A DNA stretch of 64,000 nucleotides from DATLED01 sp035525495 (GTDB lineage Bacteria > Actinomycetota > Acidimicrobiia > Acidimicrobiales > CADCTF01), in NCBI GenBank assembly GCA_035525495.1, contig DATLED010000081.1, positions 89,153 through 153,152 of the forward strand, read 5' to 3'. Position numbers and translations under genes: made by a program. Positions 18,057 to 26,872 of this stretch are shown piece after piece. How positions within the stretch are numbered: position 1 is the first letter of the stretch; every line of letters begins with the position of its first letter. The notes beneath the pieces were generated by a model. That model was given only the letters and a program-made list of their open reading frames with translations, was not told the origin of the DNA and did no database searches.

Positions 18057-21000
18057 GCGACTCGTTCCAGGGCTTCGTCTGCTGGTCCCCGGCACATGTC
18101 AACGAGACGATCGTCGTTGACGCCGTCAACTCGTCCCCGGCCGTCTTTCTTGCGACGCATCGTCCCAGTCAGATGCTCCGCCGCGACTTCTCGGTTGCGG
18201 CGGGCGGGACCCTCATCGACGAGGAGCAGCTTCTCCAAGAGTTCCTCGCACCGAATCCGGGCCTGCTGTTCCTGCCTATCGTCGGCGAGTCGGGAACGGG
18301 CAAGTCGCACCTCGTGCGTTGGCTGCACTTGCGCATGCCTGAGGACCCGTCTCGGCGGGTGGTCTACATCCCTAAGTACGGGACCAACCTGAGACGTGTC
18401 ATTGAACTGATCCTCAGCGACATGGCGGGTGACGCAGTCGCTGACTTGCGTCGCGAACTCGATCAGGCGGTCGACTCCCTCGACGAGGCTGGAGCGCCTC
18501 CTCGGCTCCTCAACGAACTGGCAGCGAGCATCGAGGACCGTTCGCGAGAGGCCCGTCCTTCGCCGCCGAGGTCGAACGACGAGTACCGACAGTGGCTTGA
18601 GATTGAACTTCCGAAGCTGCTGCTCGACAACGTCTTTCGCTCGAAGCTGCTCGAACCTGGCGGCGTCATCGATCGGCTCGTGCGCGAGGCGCTGCGCGGC
18701 AAGCAGGACGACGATAGGTCTGAACCGTTCTCGTTCTCGATTGAAGATCTGCCGCTGTCGGTTGCGGATGCGGCAAGAGCGAACCGCGACGTCCAAGCGT
18801 TGTTTGCACAGTTGATCGACTCTCCAACGCTGCGAGAGGTCGCCGTTGAGCTGCTCAACGAGAACCTCGCGCCCGCCATCCGGAAGCTGTTCGGCATGGG
18901 GGGCACTCGTCTATTTGACGTCATGCTGTCCGTTCGGCAGGAGTTGCTGCTCCAGAAGATCGAACTCGTTCTTCTGATTGAGGACTTCACGATTCTGCAG
19001 GGCATCCAACGCGAATTGCTCGACGCAATCACAGAAGCCCCAGTGCGGGCCGGTAAGGACGTGCTCTGCCCGATTCGAGTGGCGATGGCGGTAACTACTG
19101 GTTACTTCGCGACCATCGCTCAGACCTTCAGTACACGCGCGGAGTTTGCCGGACATGTATTCAGCCTCGATGTGCCGCTGTCGCAGGCAGGACGAGGCGT
19201 TGCGCCGGACGACGTATCTGACTTCGTGGCTGGGTACCTGAACGCAGCGAGACTCGGACAGGAGCGACTCGAGGTTGCTCTCGCGGAGGCCGGTGATGAG
19301 CGTGCCACCCACCGTCGCTGGGTTCCGAATGCATGCGAAGAGTGTCCCCACCAAGACACGTGCCACGAAGCGTTCGGCACGTCGAGGGACGGATTCGGGT
19401 TGTATCCCTTGAACCCTCCGTCGCTCGACCGGGCTGTCGAGTCGCGCTCACCAACGAACTTCGACCCTCGGCGAATCCTTGGGACGGTGGTTCGATACAC
19501 CCTCGACCAGCACCGCGACGACATTCGCCGCGGTGACTTCCCTTCCTCGGCATTCGCCCAACACTTCGCGGCGAGCCACTTGCCTCCGCTGGACCCCGAT
19601 CTGGTCGAAGACGTTCGTGCGGTTGATGCTCTTGATGCAGACCGCCGCGTCGCTCTGCTGACGTTCTGGGGAGGTCGGCCCTCGACGGTCGTCAACCTGC
19701 CGGCGGGAATCCACGAGGCCTTCGCCCTGCCCGAACTCCCGGACGTTGATCTGCAACGTCCACGGCGTCGCCGGCCGGCGGAGACCTCGGGTGAGGCGGG
19801 TGCCACGCCAACGCAGACGGACCTGCCGGCTCAGGTACAACGCCGAGTCGCCAGCGTCGACCAGTGGAGCGACGGGTCAGCAGAGTTGGATCAGTCCCTT
19901 GCGGGCGAGCTTCGCAAGTTCTTGCATGCCGCGCTTGTGGCCCGAGTCGATTGGGATGCGGAACTCCTGCGTCCCACCGATGACATGGTGGGAGCACGTG
20001 CGGGCGCCTTCTTCCGGCAGTCGTCGTTCGCGATCCAGAACGCTCGTGGCGGTGGAACGCGAACGTCGACGGCCGCATCTATCGAGATACCAGCGACCCC
20101 AGAGAACGCTGCCCTGCTGAGAAGCATCGTCCTGTATCAGCACCACAACGACTGGAACTTCTCGAGGGGTGACGAACGGCTACGCCGGCTCCTCAAGCGT
20201 CTCGATGAGTGGGCCACTGATGTCGTCACGGCGGTCCGCGCTGGAACTCCAACCCCGGGTGAGTGGGGAATCGTTCAATCTGCGACCGAGTTGCTGATCT
20301 TCACCGCGCGGATCCTCGATCTTCCTGGTGCACACGCTCAGACAAACGCCGAGTTGATCAATGCATTGCTGTCGGACTCACCTGCGTCCGTGCCGCGCCG
20401 CGGTACCGCATGGGACCGCCTCGCCGACGCGTGCCTGAGCGACAACAGGCGAAAGGTGCGCGAGGCCCTGCTCGGCCGAATCGGTGCTCGCCAGGGCGGT
20501 GGCCGTACAGCGCACGCAGTAGAAGTCGCTGGGATCGGCGCAGCGCTGACCGCTTTCAAGCGAAATTGGGTCTTGGCGGAGCCTGCTGACAACGCGCCTT
20601 CGGAGTTCAAGCGGCTCTACAGCGACATTCAGGGTCGTCTGGACGACGCGGTTCGGGAGGAGGTGGAGCGGCTCCGAACCTGGCACGACCGGGTGACCCA
20701 GACCGTGGACCCCGACGGTGCCGCCGGCGACATCGCGGATGTGGTTGCCGACGCGGCCGAGGTCGCCCTGACTGCGGGCATCTTCGAGCCACAGCGGCTT
20801 CGGACCGAGTTCGCGGAGACGACCCGTACTTTTCGGAAGACGCGCTACTCCGTGATCAAGGAGATCGGCGAGGTAATCGCCAGCGCCGACTCGCAGTCGA
20901 TGGGAAAGCTTCTGTCAGACCTTGCATTGGACCGATCGCGTCCGACCGCCGAGATCGACAGGTTCATAGCGCAGGCAGAACAACTCGTGGGCGCTTCGCA

Positions 21001-21121
21001 GGATCGCGGACGACAGCAAATCGAGGCTCTTCGCGCTGGCGGAGGCGCCGACGCTGACCTCCGCGGGCTAGCGGAAGCGCTCGACCGACTCGGCGGCGTC
21101 CTCCGAGAGGCCGCGTCGTGA
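18053..21121 (+). CDS. dpdH: DpdH, P-loop ATPase of the restriction arm
   Basis: The gene encodes 1022 residues. Walker A is at about residue 80 (PIVGESGTGKSHLVRWLHLR) and a Walker B-like LVLLIEDFTILQGIQREL lies near 303. A zinc-type cluster CEECPHQDTC follows near 425. The C-terminal half is long, helical and charged. The layout suggests a STAND/AAA-like ATPase that could assemble the helicases and nuclease. Placement between dpdG and dpdI and the length match DpdH of known clusters. Confidence 0.82.
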   Translation: MSDSFQGFVCWSPAHVNETIVVDAVNSSPAVFLATHRPSQMLRRDFSVAAGGTLIDEEQLLQEFLAPNPGLLFLPIVGESGTGKSHLVRWLHLRMPEDPSRRVVYIPKYGTNLRRVIELILSDMAGDAVADLRRELDQAVDSLDEAGAPPRLLNELAASIEDRSREARPSPPRSNDEYRQWLEIELPKLLLDNVFRSKLLEPGGVIDRLVREALRGKQDDDRSEPFSFSIEDLPLSVADAARANRDVQALFAQLIDSPTLREVAVELLNENLAPAIRKLFGMGGTRLFDVMLSVRQELLLQKIELVLLIEDFTILQGIQRELLDAITEAPVRAGKDVLCPIRVAMAVTTGYFATIAQTFSTRAEFAGHVFSLDVPLSQAGRGVAPDDVSDFVAGYLNAARLGQERLEVALAEAGDERATHRRWVPNACEECPHQDTCHEAFGTSRDGFGLYPLNPPSLDRAVESRSPTNFDPRRILGTVVRYTLDQHRDDIRRGDFPSSAFAQHFAASHLPPLDPDLVEDVRAVDALDADRRVALLTFWGGRPSTVVNLPAGIHEAFALPELPDVDLQRPRRRRPAETSGEAGATPTQTDLPAQVQRRVASVDQWSDGSAELDQSLAGELRKFLHAALVARVDWDAELLRPTDDMVGARAGAFFRQSSFAIQNARGGGTRTSTAASIEIPATPENAALLRSIVLYQHHNDWNFSRGDERLRRLLKRLDEWATDVVTAVRAGTPTPGEWGIVQSATELLIFTARILDLPGAHAQTNAELINALLSDSPASVPRRGTAWDRLADACLSDNRRKVREALLGRIGARQGGGRTAHAVEVAGIGAALTAFKRNWVLAEPADNAPSEFKRLYSDIQGRLDDAVREEVERLRTWHDRVTQTVDPDGAAGDIADVVADAAEVALTAGIFEPQRLRTEFAETTRTFRKTRYSVIKEIGEVIASADSQSMGKLLSDLALDRSRPTAEIDRFIAQAEQLVGASQDRGRQQIEALRAGGGADADLRGLAEALDRLGGVLREAAS

Positions 21122-21828
21122 TCGTCGACGGAGCGCTCCAACTCAAGGAAATCGCCACCGAGGTCTCGGTGCTACGCCGGTCGCAGCAGCACGGCCAAGC
21201 GCTAGTCAACCGCGCACAGCTCGTGGCGTCACTTCTCGTCCGGGCGGAGGTCGCCTCAACAGTTGCGCGCACGCTGTCGGAGCGGCTCGGCGAGCCGTGG
21301 GTCCCGGCAGCTGCAACGGATTCGGCGCTCGGTGCCCTGGAGCAATGGGCCGCCACGTTGGACGAGGATCTAGGGGCGGCGCTCGGCGGCGATCTGTTCG
21401 CGAAGTTTCAGGACGCAGTCGACCGCGCATTGAAGGAACTCGAGAGACGCGCAGCCGGAACATGGCAGCGATACACCGCTCAGGTCACGCCAGAGACATC
21501 GCAAGAGATCCTTGCTGCGCTCGCGTCGGATCCGTCAGCTCGAAGCACCGTGATCGCGATCCGGCGGCTCGCAGAATCGGTCCGGCGGCTACGAGATCGG
21601 CAGGTTCCGACGCCGGGCGAGCTGGTGGAGTTCGATGCCGCCGTCGCAGACCTTCGCGCCGCGTGGTCGACCCTCGACGTCGCGAGCCTCAACGAGGAGG
21701 TAGTTGCCTTTCTCCGCGCCGCCAACAGCGACAGAGGTGCGGCTCTCGCCTTGCTAACGGAATCTGTACGCACCTGGCTCGCTGAACGCCACCTTGAGTC
21801 TCACTACGCGATTCGGCCGTCGGACTGA
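21118..21828 (+). CDS. dpdI: DpdI, small helical restriction-arm protein
   Basis: A GTGA overlap with dpdH gives 236 residues. The sequence is nearly all helix (for example VDRALKELERRAAGTWQRYT and VIAIRRLAESVRRLRDRQV) with coiled-coil-like heptads, and no catalytic motif. In Salmonella dpdI is needed for the restriction phenotype. The name rests on synteny and size. It probably scaffolds the DpdH and DpdJ proteins. Confidence 0.75.
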   Translation: MIVDGALQLKEIATEVSVLRRSQQHGQALVNRAQLVASLLVRAEVASTVARTLSERLGEPWVPAAATDSALGALEQWAATLDEDLGAALGGDLFAKFQDAVDRALKELERRAAGTWQRYTAQVTPETSQEILAALASDPSARSTVIAIRRLAESVRRLRDRQVPTPGELVEFDAAVADLRAAWSTLDVASLNEEVVAFLRAANSDRGAALALLTESVRTWLAERHLESHYAIRPSD

Positions 21829-24800
21829 TGCCCGACCCGAACCTCCTACTTGTGCTCGACCGCCTGGAACGGGCGGAAGCCTCGCTCCTGACGTGGGGAT
21901 ACGTCGACGGAGGGTTCACCGAGGAGGAGGTGCGCTCTCACATCGTCGAGACACTGGATGTCGCCGACGACGAGTCCGATGACATCCTCGAGGACCTCCT
22001 GACCAACGACCTAGTTGTCAGGATCCGGTCGGGACGGCGACTCATCTACCGGTCGCGGTCTGCCGAGACGATGCGGCTGCTGGCTCGCCTCCGCCAGTTG
22101 TTTCCGCAACACCTCGCCAACGGGACTTGGCGGCATGCACCGACGCTCGTATCCGATTTTCGGTACTCGCTCCGCGCGCGCCGATACCCCGATCGCTGCC
22201 TTGACCGCGTCGACGCCATCGAAGCGATCGCACATGGTCGTGAGGCCTCCGTCCGGCAAGCCATCACAGCGCTACTCGATCGCGGAGCCACATTTCGGCT
22301 CGCGAAGTTTCAGGTCGACGCAGCCAACAGGATCCTTGATGACCTCAATGGCTCAGTCTCGCGAGGCACGATCGTCGGCGCTGGAACTGGAAGCGGCAAG
22401 ACCCTTGCGTTTTACGTTCCCGCGCTGGCCCACGTCACCAGGAGCATTGCCTCCGAACACTGGACCAAGGCGATTGCCGTGTATCCGAGGAACGAGCTGC
22501 TCAAGGACCAGTTCTCCGAGACGTACACCGAAGCACGCCGCCTCGATCGGTCGCTGGCTGACGACAGCAAGCGAAAGGTGCTCATCGGAGCGTTCTTTGG
22601 GCCCACGCCGCACAACGCACAAGCTCTTCTCAACCGAGGTGCTTGGGCGCGCGCCGGCAATGGCTTCGTCTGTCCATACCTTCGATGCCCTCAGTGCAGC
22701 GGCGAACTCATCTGGAGCGAGGAGGACATCAGAGGCAATCGAGAGAGGCTGAGTTGCGGTCGCAACACTTGTCCAGTCGTGGTCGGCGAGGACGAGGTGG
22801 TTCTCACGCGCGCTCGGATGCGGCGGACACCGCCCGATGTGCTGTTCACCACCACCGAGATGCTGAATAGGCAACTCTCCGACACCACCAACAGCCACAT
22901 ATTCGGCGTCGGGCCAAGAGCTCGACGGAAGCCCCAAGTCATGCTGCTCGACGAGGTCCACACGTACGAAGGCACGACCGGTGCCCAAGCCGCGTACGTG
23001 ATCCGCCGCTGGCGTCACCAGATCGGTCGCCCTGTTCAATTCGTCGGACTCTCCGCGACGCTGCGAGAAGCACAGACGTTCTTTGGACAACTTGTCGGCC
23101 TCCCCGAGCACGCCGTTGCCGACATCACCCCTGCGGGTGCCGACCACGTCACTGAAGGAATGGAGTATCTGGTCGCCCTTCGCGGCGATCCCGTGTCGGG
23201 AGCGAGCCTGCTCTCGACGACCATCCAGACGGCCATGCTGCTTCGCCGAGGCCTCGACCACGAACAGGGCAATGTCTACGGCAGCAGGCTGTTCGTGTTC
23301 ACCGACGACCTCGACGTCACGAACCGGCTGTACTTCGACCTACTCGATGCCGAGGGCCGGGATAGCTGGGGCAAACCGAACCCCCAAGGGAACGGCCCGC
23401 TTGCTGCCCTACGCAGCAGCACAATGCCCGAACACTCTGAACGCCAGCCCCTCGGACAAGCGTGGGACATGTGCGAGAGCCTCGGACACCACTTGGACAA
23501 CGCCAGCGCGCTCCGCATTGGGCGCACGAGCTCCCAGGATCCAGGGGTAGCGGCCGCTAGCGACGTCATCGTCGCGACTGCCTCCCTCGACGTCGGTTTC
23601 AACGATCCGACTGTGGGCGCCGTCCTGCAACACAAAGCGCCACGCGACGCAGCGCAGTTTCTGCAGCGCAAAGGCCGAGCGGGTCGCATTCGAGGCATGC
23701 GGCCATGGACCGTGGTCGTTCTGTCGGACTACGGCCGGGACCGCCTCGCCTACCAGGGCTACGACTTGCTGTTCGATCCACAGCTCGATTCGAAGTCGCT
23801 TCCCATCCGGAACACGTACGTACTCCGCATCCAAGCCGCGTTCGCGCTCATGGACTGGCTGGCATCGAAGGTGCCTGCGGCCCTCCGTGGTTCCATGTGG
23901 CTCGACCTCGCTGGACCGCCATCGCTGCACCAGCCGCGAAGCGAACACGCTGCGCAGCGTCAACAGCTCGCTCTCGATTGGGCGACCCGTGCTCTGGTTG
24001 ACGAAGCAGTACGCGACGACCTACTCGACTACGTCCGGCGCGCTCTCCAACTGAACGAAGAGCAAACAACGGCGGTCGCGTGGGAAGCGCCGCGCTCACT
24101 AATGCTCGAAGTGCTGCCGACCTTAAGGCGGCGGCTCGGGTCTGGATGGAGCGCTGCGGGCGTGGGGGGCGGCGACTACCAGGTGCGCTGGCAGCCATTG
24201 CCTGACTTCGTGCCCTCCAATCTCTTCAGCGACCTCAACCTTCCAGAGACGAGAATCCTGTTGCCACCGGCTCAGGCAAACGGTGAAGAGACGGACACTC
24301 AGGCTCCGGTGCTCCAAGCTCTACGAACGTTCGCTCCAGGTCGAGTGTCGAGGCGATACGGAGTCGAGCACCGCTACGTCCGCCATTGGGTACCCGTACC
24401 GCTCGACTCACCCCGCGCAGAGCTGGACCTCGAGTCGTTCGCCGATGGCGTCGAACTCGGGATCTTCTCGTTCCAGGGCGACACTGGTCCCGAGCGATAT
24501 CGCGTCATGCGCCCGTGGACGATCCGCACCGAACGACCCCCGCAGAGACTCCTGGACTCGACGAACGCGATCCTCGAGTGGCGATCCCAGCTTGTGCCCG
24601 TCGACGAAGGGGACGAGGTCGACGTGCCGACACCCTCGGCGTGGGCCGCCCTCGCCCGATCGCTTCACGTCTTCCTGCACGCGCGTCAATCCAGCGTCGA
24701 CATCTCCAGGATCGCCGTGGGGTCAACGGCCACGTTGGCGTTCCAACGCGGCGTGCAGTCGACCGTCCGCTCGACCTTCAGTTGGGAAGAACAGCGCGCT

Positions 24801-26315
24801 GCTCTGGGCTTCACGTTGGATGTCGACGCAATCCGGATGACGGCAGTCGTGCCCGGATTTTTTGCTGATGGGTCGGACTATCTCGCGGACCAGCCATCGG
24901 TCAGGTCATTCCGGGCTGCTTACTTCGAGCACCTGGTCCAGACGGACCCGGCACTCGCGGCGCTAGCCAACACCTTCCAGTTGCGCTGGATCAGTCAGCT
25001 CTACCTCTCGATCGTCGTCGAGCGCGCCCTTGCCGACGACATTGATCTCGAGACGGCGCACCGTCATGTCACGGCCGGCCACATCGCAGCACAACTCACG
25101 GCTGCCTTGGATGTCATATTCCACGCGCTGCCAGACCCCGATGATGAAGGTGACGACGGCGACGGGCGTGACCCGCACCGCCAGCGCCTGCACCAAGCAC
25201 TGGCCGGTCTCGCCGCGGACGCGGCGATCACCGCCCGCCTCGCCCAGTTGGCGCGTGTCTTGTGGGGGCCGCCCGACACGGGCTGGCAGGGTTGGGCAGC
25301 TCAGCGCTACGCAGCAACTCTCGGCGCAGCGCTGCTCGAAGCAACCGATCGCCTGTGTCGAGACGTCGGCGCCCAGAACCTCATCATGGACGTCGAGTTC
25401 GACGAGCCAGCTTCCGTCTGCACCGTGTGGCTATCGGAGCCATCCTTGGGGGGAGGCGGCATCGTCGAGGAGTTCGCGCGTCGCTACACCGAGGACCCTC
25501 GACGTTTCTTTCGCCTTGTCGAGGCGAGCCTGGCACCGTCCGACTTCGAGATCGTGGACTCGGAGCTCAGTCGCACCCTGCGTCTCGCGGCTGAGGACAC
25601 CGAGGTCAGCGATTCAATGAGTCAGGTTCGAGCAGCGACCACAAACGTTGCGACCGCCAACAGCCTTCGCCAGCTGGTTCGGGTGCTGACGCAGAAGGGC
25701 GTCAGCGTCACCCACCCAGTGATGGCTGCGCTCAACGCCCGCGTACTTCGTCCCGGCAGCTCATCTCAATCGGACGACGCGATCCGCTCGCTAGTCGACG
25801 ATTGGAAGGCTCAAGAGGGCCGACTCGGCGTCGAGATCGACGCAAGGGTCTTTGCATACGCAGCGAGCGCCTCGTCGGACATTGATCGAGTCATCCCGAT
25901 GGGCGGCGGGTCCGCAGCGGACAAGCGTCGGCGCCGCTTCTCGACGATCTACGGCCTCCTCTGGCCTCGCGGCTCAGCAGTACGCGCAAACGCGCTTCAG
26001 ACCTACAACCCGTACCACCCCCACCCGCCAACCGATCGGGCGCTGGTCCTCAACGCCCTCGACTTCACGACTCCCGTCATCTCACTCTCGACACCGGACT
26101 GGCGCGATGAGCTCGCTCAGGCACTACTCGAAGCCGGGACCGCGCTACTCGCGGCCCATCCGGACGCAACGCGCGAACTTCGCGCTGCCGCCATGGAGCT
26201 TCAGGGCCTGCCCGTCGATGCGGGGTACCTGATGCTGTTCCCCCGGGTCACGGGCTTCGATCGAAGCCAGGGCGAAGTGCGGATGCGGTTCGAACTTCGG
26301 GAAGCGTTCCAATGA
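21828..26315 (+). CDS. dpdJ: DpdJ, large DEAD/DEAH-type helicase
   Basis: A TGATG junction gives 1495 residues. Motifs: GAGTGSGKTLAFYVPALAH (near residue 183), VMLLDEVHTYEGTTGAQAAY (near 372), GLSATLREAQTF (near 406), VATASLDVGFNDPTVGAVLQ and AQFLQRKGRAGRIRG (near 610). An inserted zinc module (CPYLRCPQC near 282, CGRNTCP near 310) sits between the ATP site and motif II. The last 800 residues have no named domain. It resembles the large helicases of DISARM and Dpd systems and would translocate on unmodified DNA. Confidence 0.87.
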   Translation: MPDPNLLLVLDRLERAEASLLTWGYVDGGFTEEEVRSHIVETLDVADDESDDILEDLLTNDLVVRIRSGRRLIYRSRSAETMRLLARLRQLFPQHLANGTWRHAPTLVSDFRYSLRARRYPDRCLDRVDAIEAIAHGREASVRQAITALLDRGATFRLAKFQVDAANRILDDLNGSVSRGTIVGAGTGSGKTLAFYVPALAHVTRSIASEHWTKAIAVYPRNELLKDQFSETYTEARRLDRSLADDSKRKVLIGAFFGPTPHNAQALLNRGAWARAGNGFVCPYLRCPQCSGELIWSEEDIRGNRERLSCGRNTCPVVVGEDEVVLTRARMRRTPPDVLFTTTEMLNRQLSDTTNSHIFGVGPRARRKPQVMLLDEVHTYEGTTGAQAAYVIRRWRHQIGRPVQFVGLSATLREAQTFFGQLVGLPEHAVADITPAGADHVTEGMEYLVALRGDPVSGASLLSTTIQTAMLLRRGLDHEQGNVYGSRLFVFTDDLDVTNRLYFDLLDAEGRDSWGKPNPQGNGPLAALRSSTMPEHSERQPLGQAWDMCESLGHHLDNASALRIGRTSSQDPGVAAASDVIVATASLDVGFNDPTVGAVLQHKAPRDAAQFLQRKGRAGRIRGMRPWTVVVLSDYGRDRLAYQGYDLLFDPQLDSKSLPIRNTYVLRIQAAFALMDWLASKVPAALRGSMWLDLAGPPSLHQPRSEHAAQRQQLALDWATRALVDEAVRDDLLDYVRRALQLNEEQTTAVAWEAPRSLMLEVLPTLRRRLGSGWSAAGVGGGDYQVRWQPLPDFVPSNLFSDLNLPETRILLPPAQANGEETDTQAPVLQALRTFAPGRVSRRYGVEHRYVRHWVPVPLDSPRAELDLESFADGVELGIFSFQGDTGPERYRVMRPWTIRTERPPQRLLDSTNAILEWRSQLVPVDEGDEVDVPTPSAWAALARSLHVFLHARQSSVDISRIAVGSTATLAFQRGVQSTVRSTFSWEEQRAALGFTLDVDAIRMTAVVPGFFADGSDYLADQPSVRSFRAAYFEHLVQTDPALAALANTFQLRWISQLYLSIVVERALADDIDLETAHRHVTAGHIAAQLTAALDVIFHALPDPDDEGDDGDGRDPHRQRLHQALAGLAADAAITARLAQLARVLWGPPDTGWQGWAAQRYAATLGAALLEATDRLCRDVGAQNLIMDVEFDEPASVCTVWLSEPSLGGGGIVEEFARRYTEDPRRFFRLVEASLAPSDFEIVDSELSRTLRLAAEDTEVSDSMSQVRAATTNVATANSLRQLVRVLTQKGVSVTHPVMAALNARVLRPGSSSQSDDAIRSLVDDWKAQEGRLGVEIDARVFAYAASASSDIDRVIPMGGGSAADKRRRRFSTIYGLLWPRGSAVRANALQTYNPYHPHPPTDRALVLNALDFTTPVISLSTPDWRDELAQALLEAGTALLAAHPDATRELRAAAMELQGLPVDAGYLMLFPRVTGFDRSQGEVRMRFELREAFQ

Positions 26316-26872
26316 CTCTCGAGCGGCCTACGCGTCACATTCACAAATCGTCGTGGCGTTGTCAGGACGAGGTGAAGGAACTGCTCCAGGCCGTGTTCGT
26401 CGGCGAACTCCTGGCGCCCAGCCTGTGCATCTGGCTCGTGTCGCCGTGGGTGAGCGACATTCCAATCATCGACAACCGAGCCGGCGCGTTCGATGCGATG
26501 GACAGCACGTGGGGACCGCGCCAACTTCGAATGCTGGATGTTCTCCAACGATGCCTGGTCGTCGGCACTTCGGTCGTTGTGGCCACCAGGCCGCTCCCGC
26601 ATAACCGGCCGTTCCTCGACCAGCTCACCCTCCGCGCTGAGGAGGTCGGAGCCACGGATGCTCTGGTGACCTGCGAGGCCGAAGACCTCCACGAAAAGGG
26701 ACTCCTTGGGGACGACTTCTACTTGAGCGGTTCAATGAACTTCACGTACGGCGGCGTCGAACTCTTGGAGGAGACAGTGAAGTTCGATACTGCTGAGGAC
26801 GTGGTCGCCCAAGCCCGTCTTGTGTTTCACGAACGCTGGGGCGGCCTGCTGCCGAGGATCTCGGGGCCGTGA
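26312..26872 (+). CDS. dpdK: DpdK, phospholipase D-like nuclease
   Basis: The gene encodes 186 residues with ATGA coupling to dpdJ. One HKD motif is present near residue 127 (HEKGLLGDDFYLSGSMNFTY: H-x-K-x4-D followed by the SxN-type stretch). Single-HKD proteins of this size dimerise to form the active site. SLCIWLVSPWVSDIPIIDN is the usual first strand region. It is the best candidate for the DNA-cutting subunit of the restriction arm and is implicated in restriction in Salmonella. Confidence 0.9.
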   Translation: MTLERPTRHIHKSSWRCQDEVKELLQAVFVGELLAPSLCIWLVSPWVSDIPIIDNRAGAFDAMDSTWGPRQLRMLDVLQRCLVVGTSVVVATRPLPHNRPFLDQLTLRAEEVGATDALVTCEAEDLHEKGLLGDDFYLSGSMNFTYGGVELLEETVKFDTAEDVVAQARLVFHERWGGLLPRISGP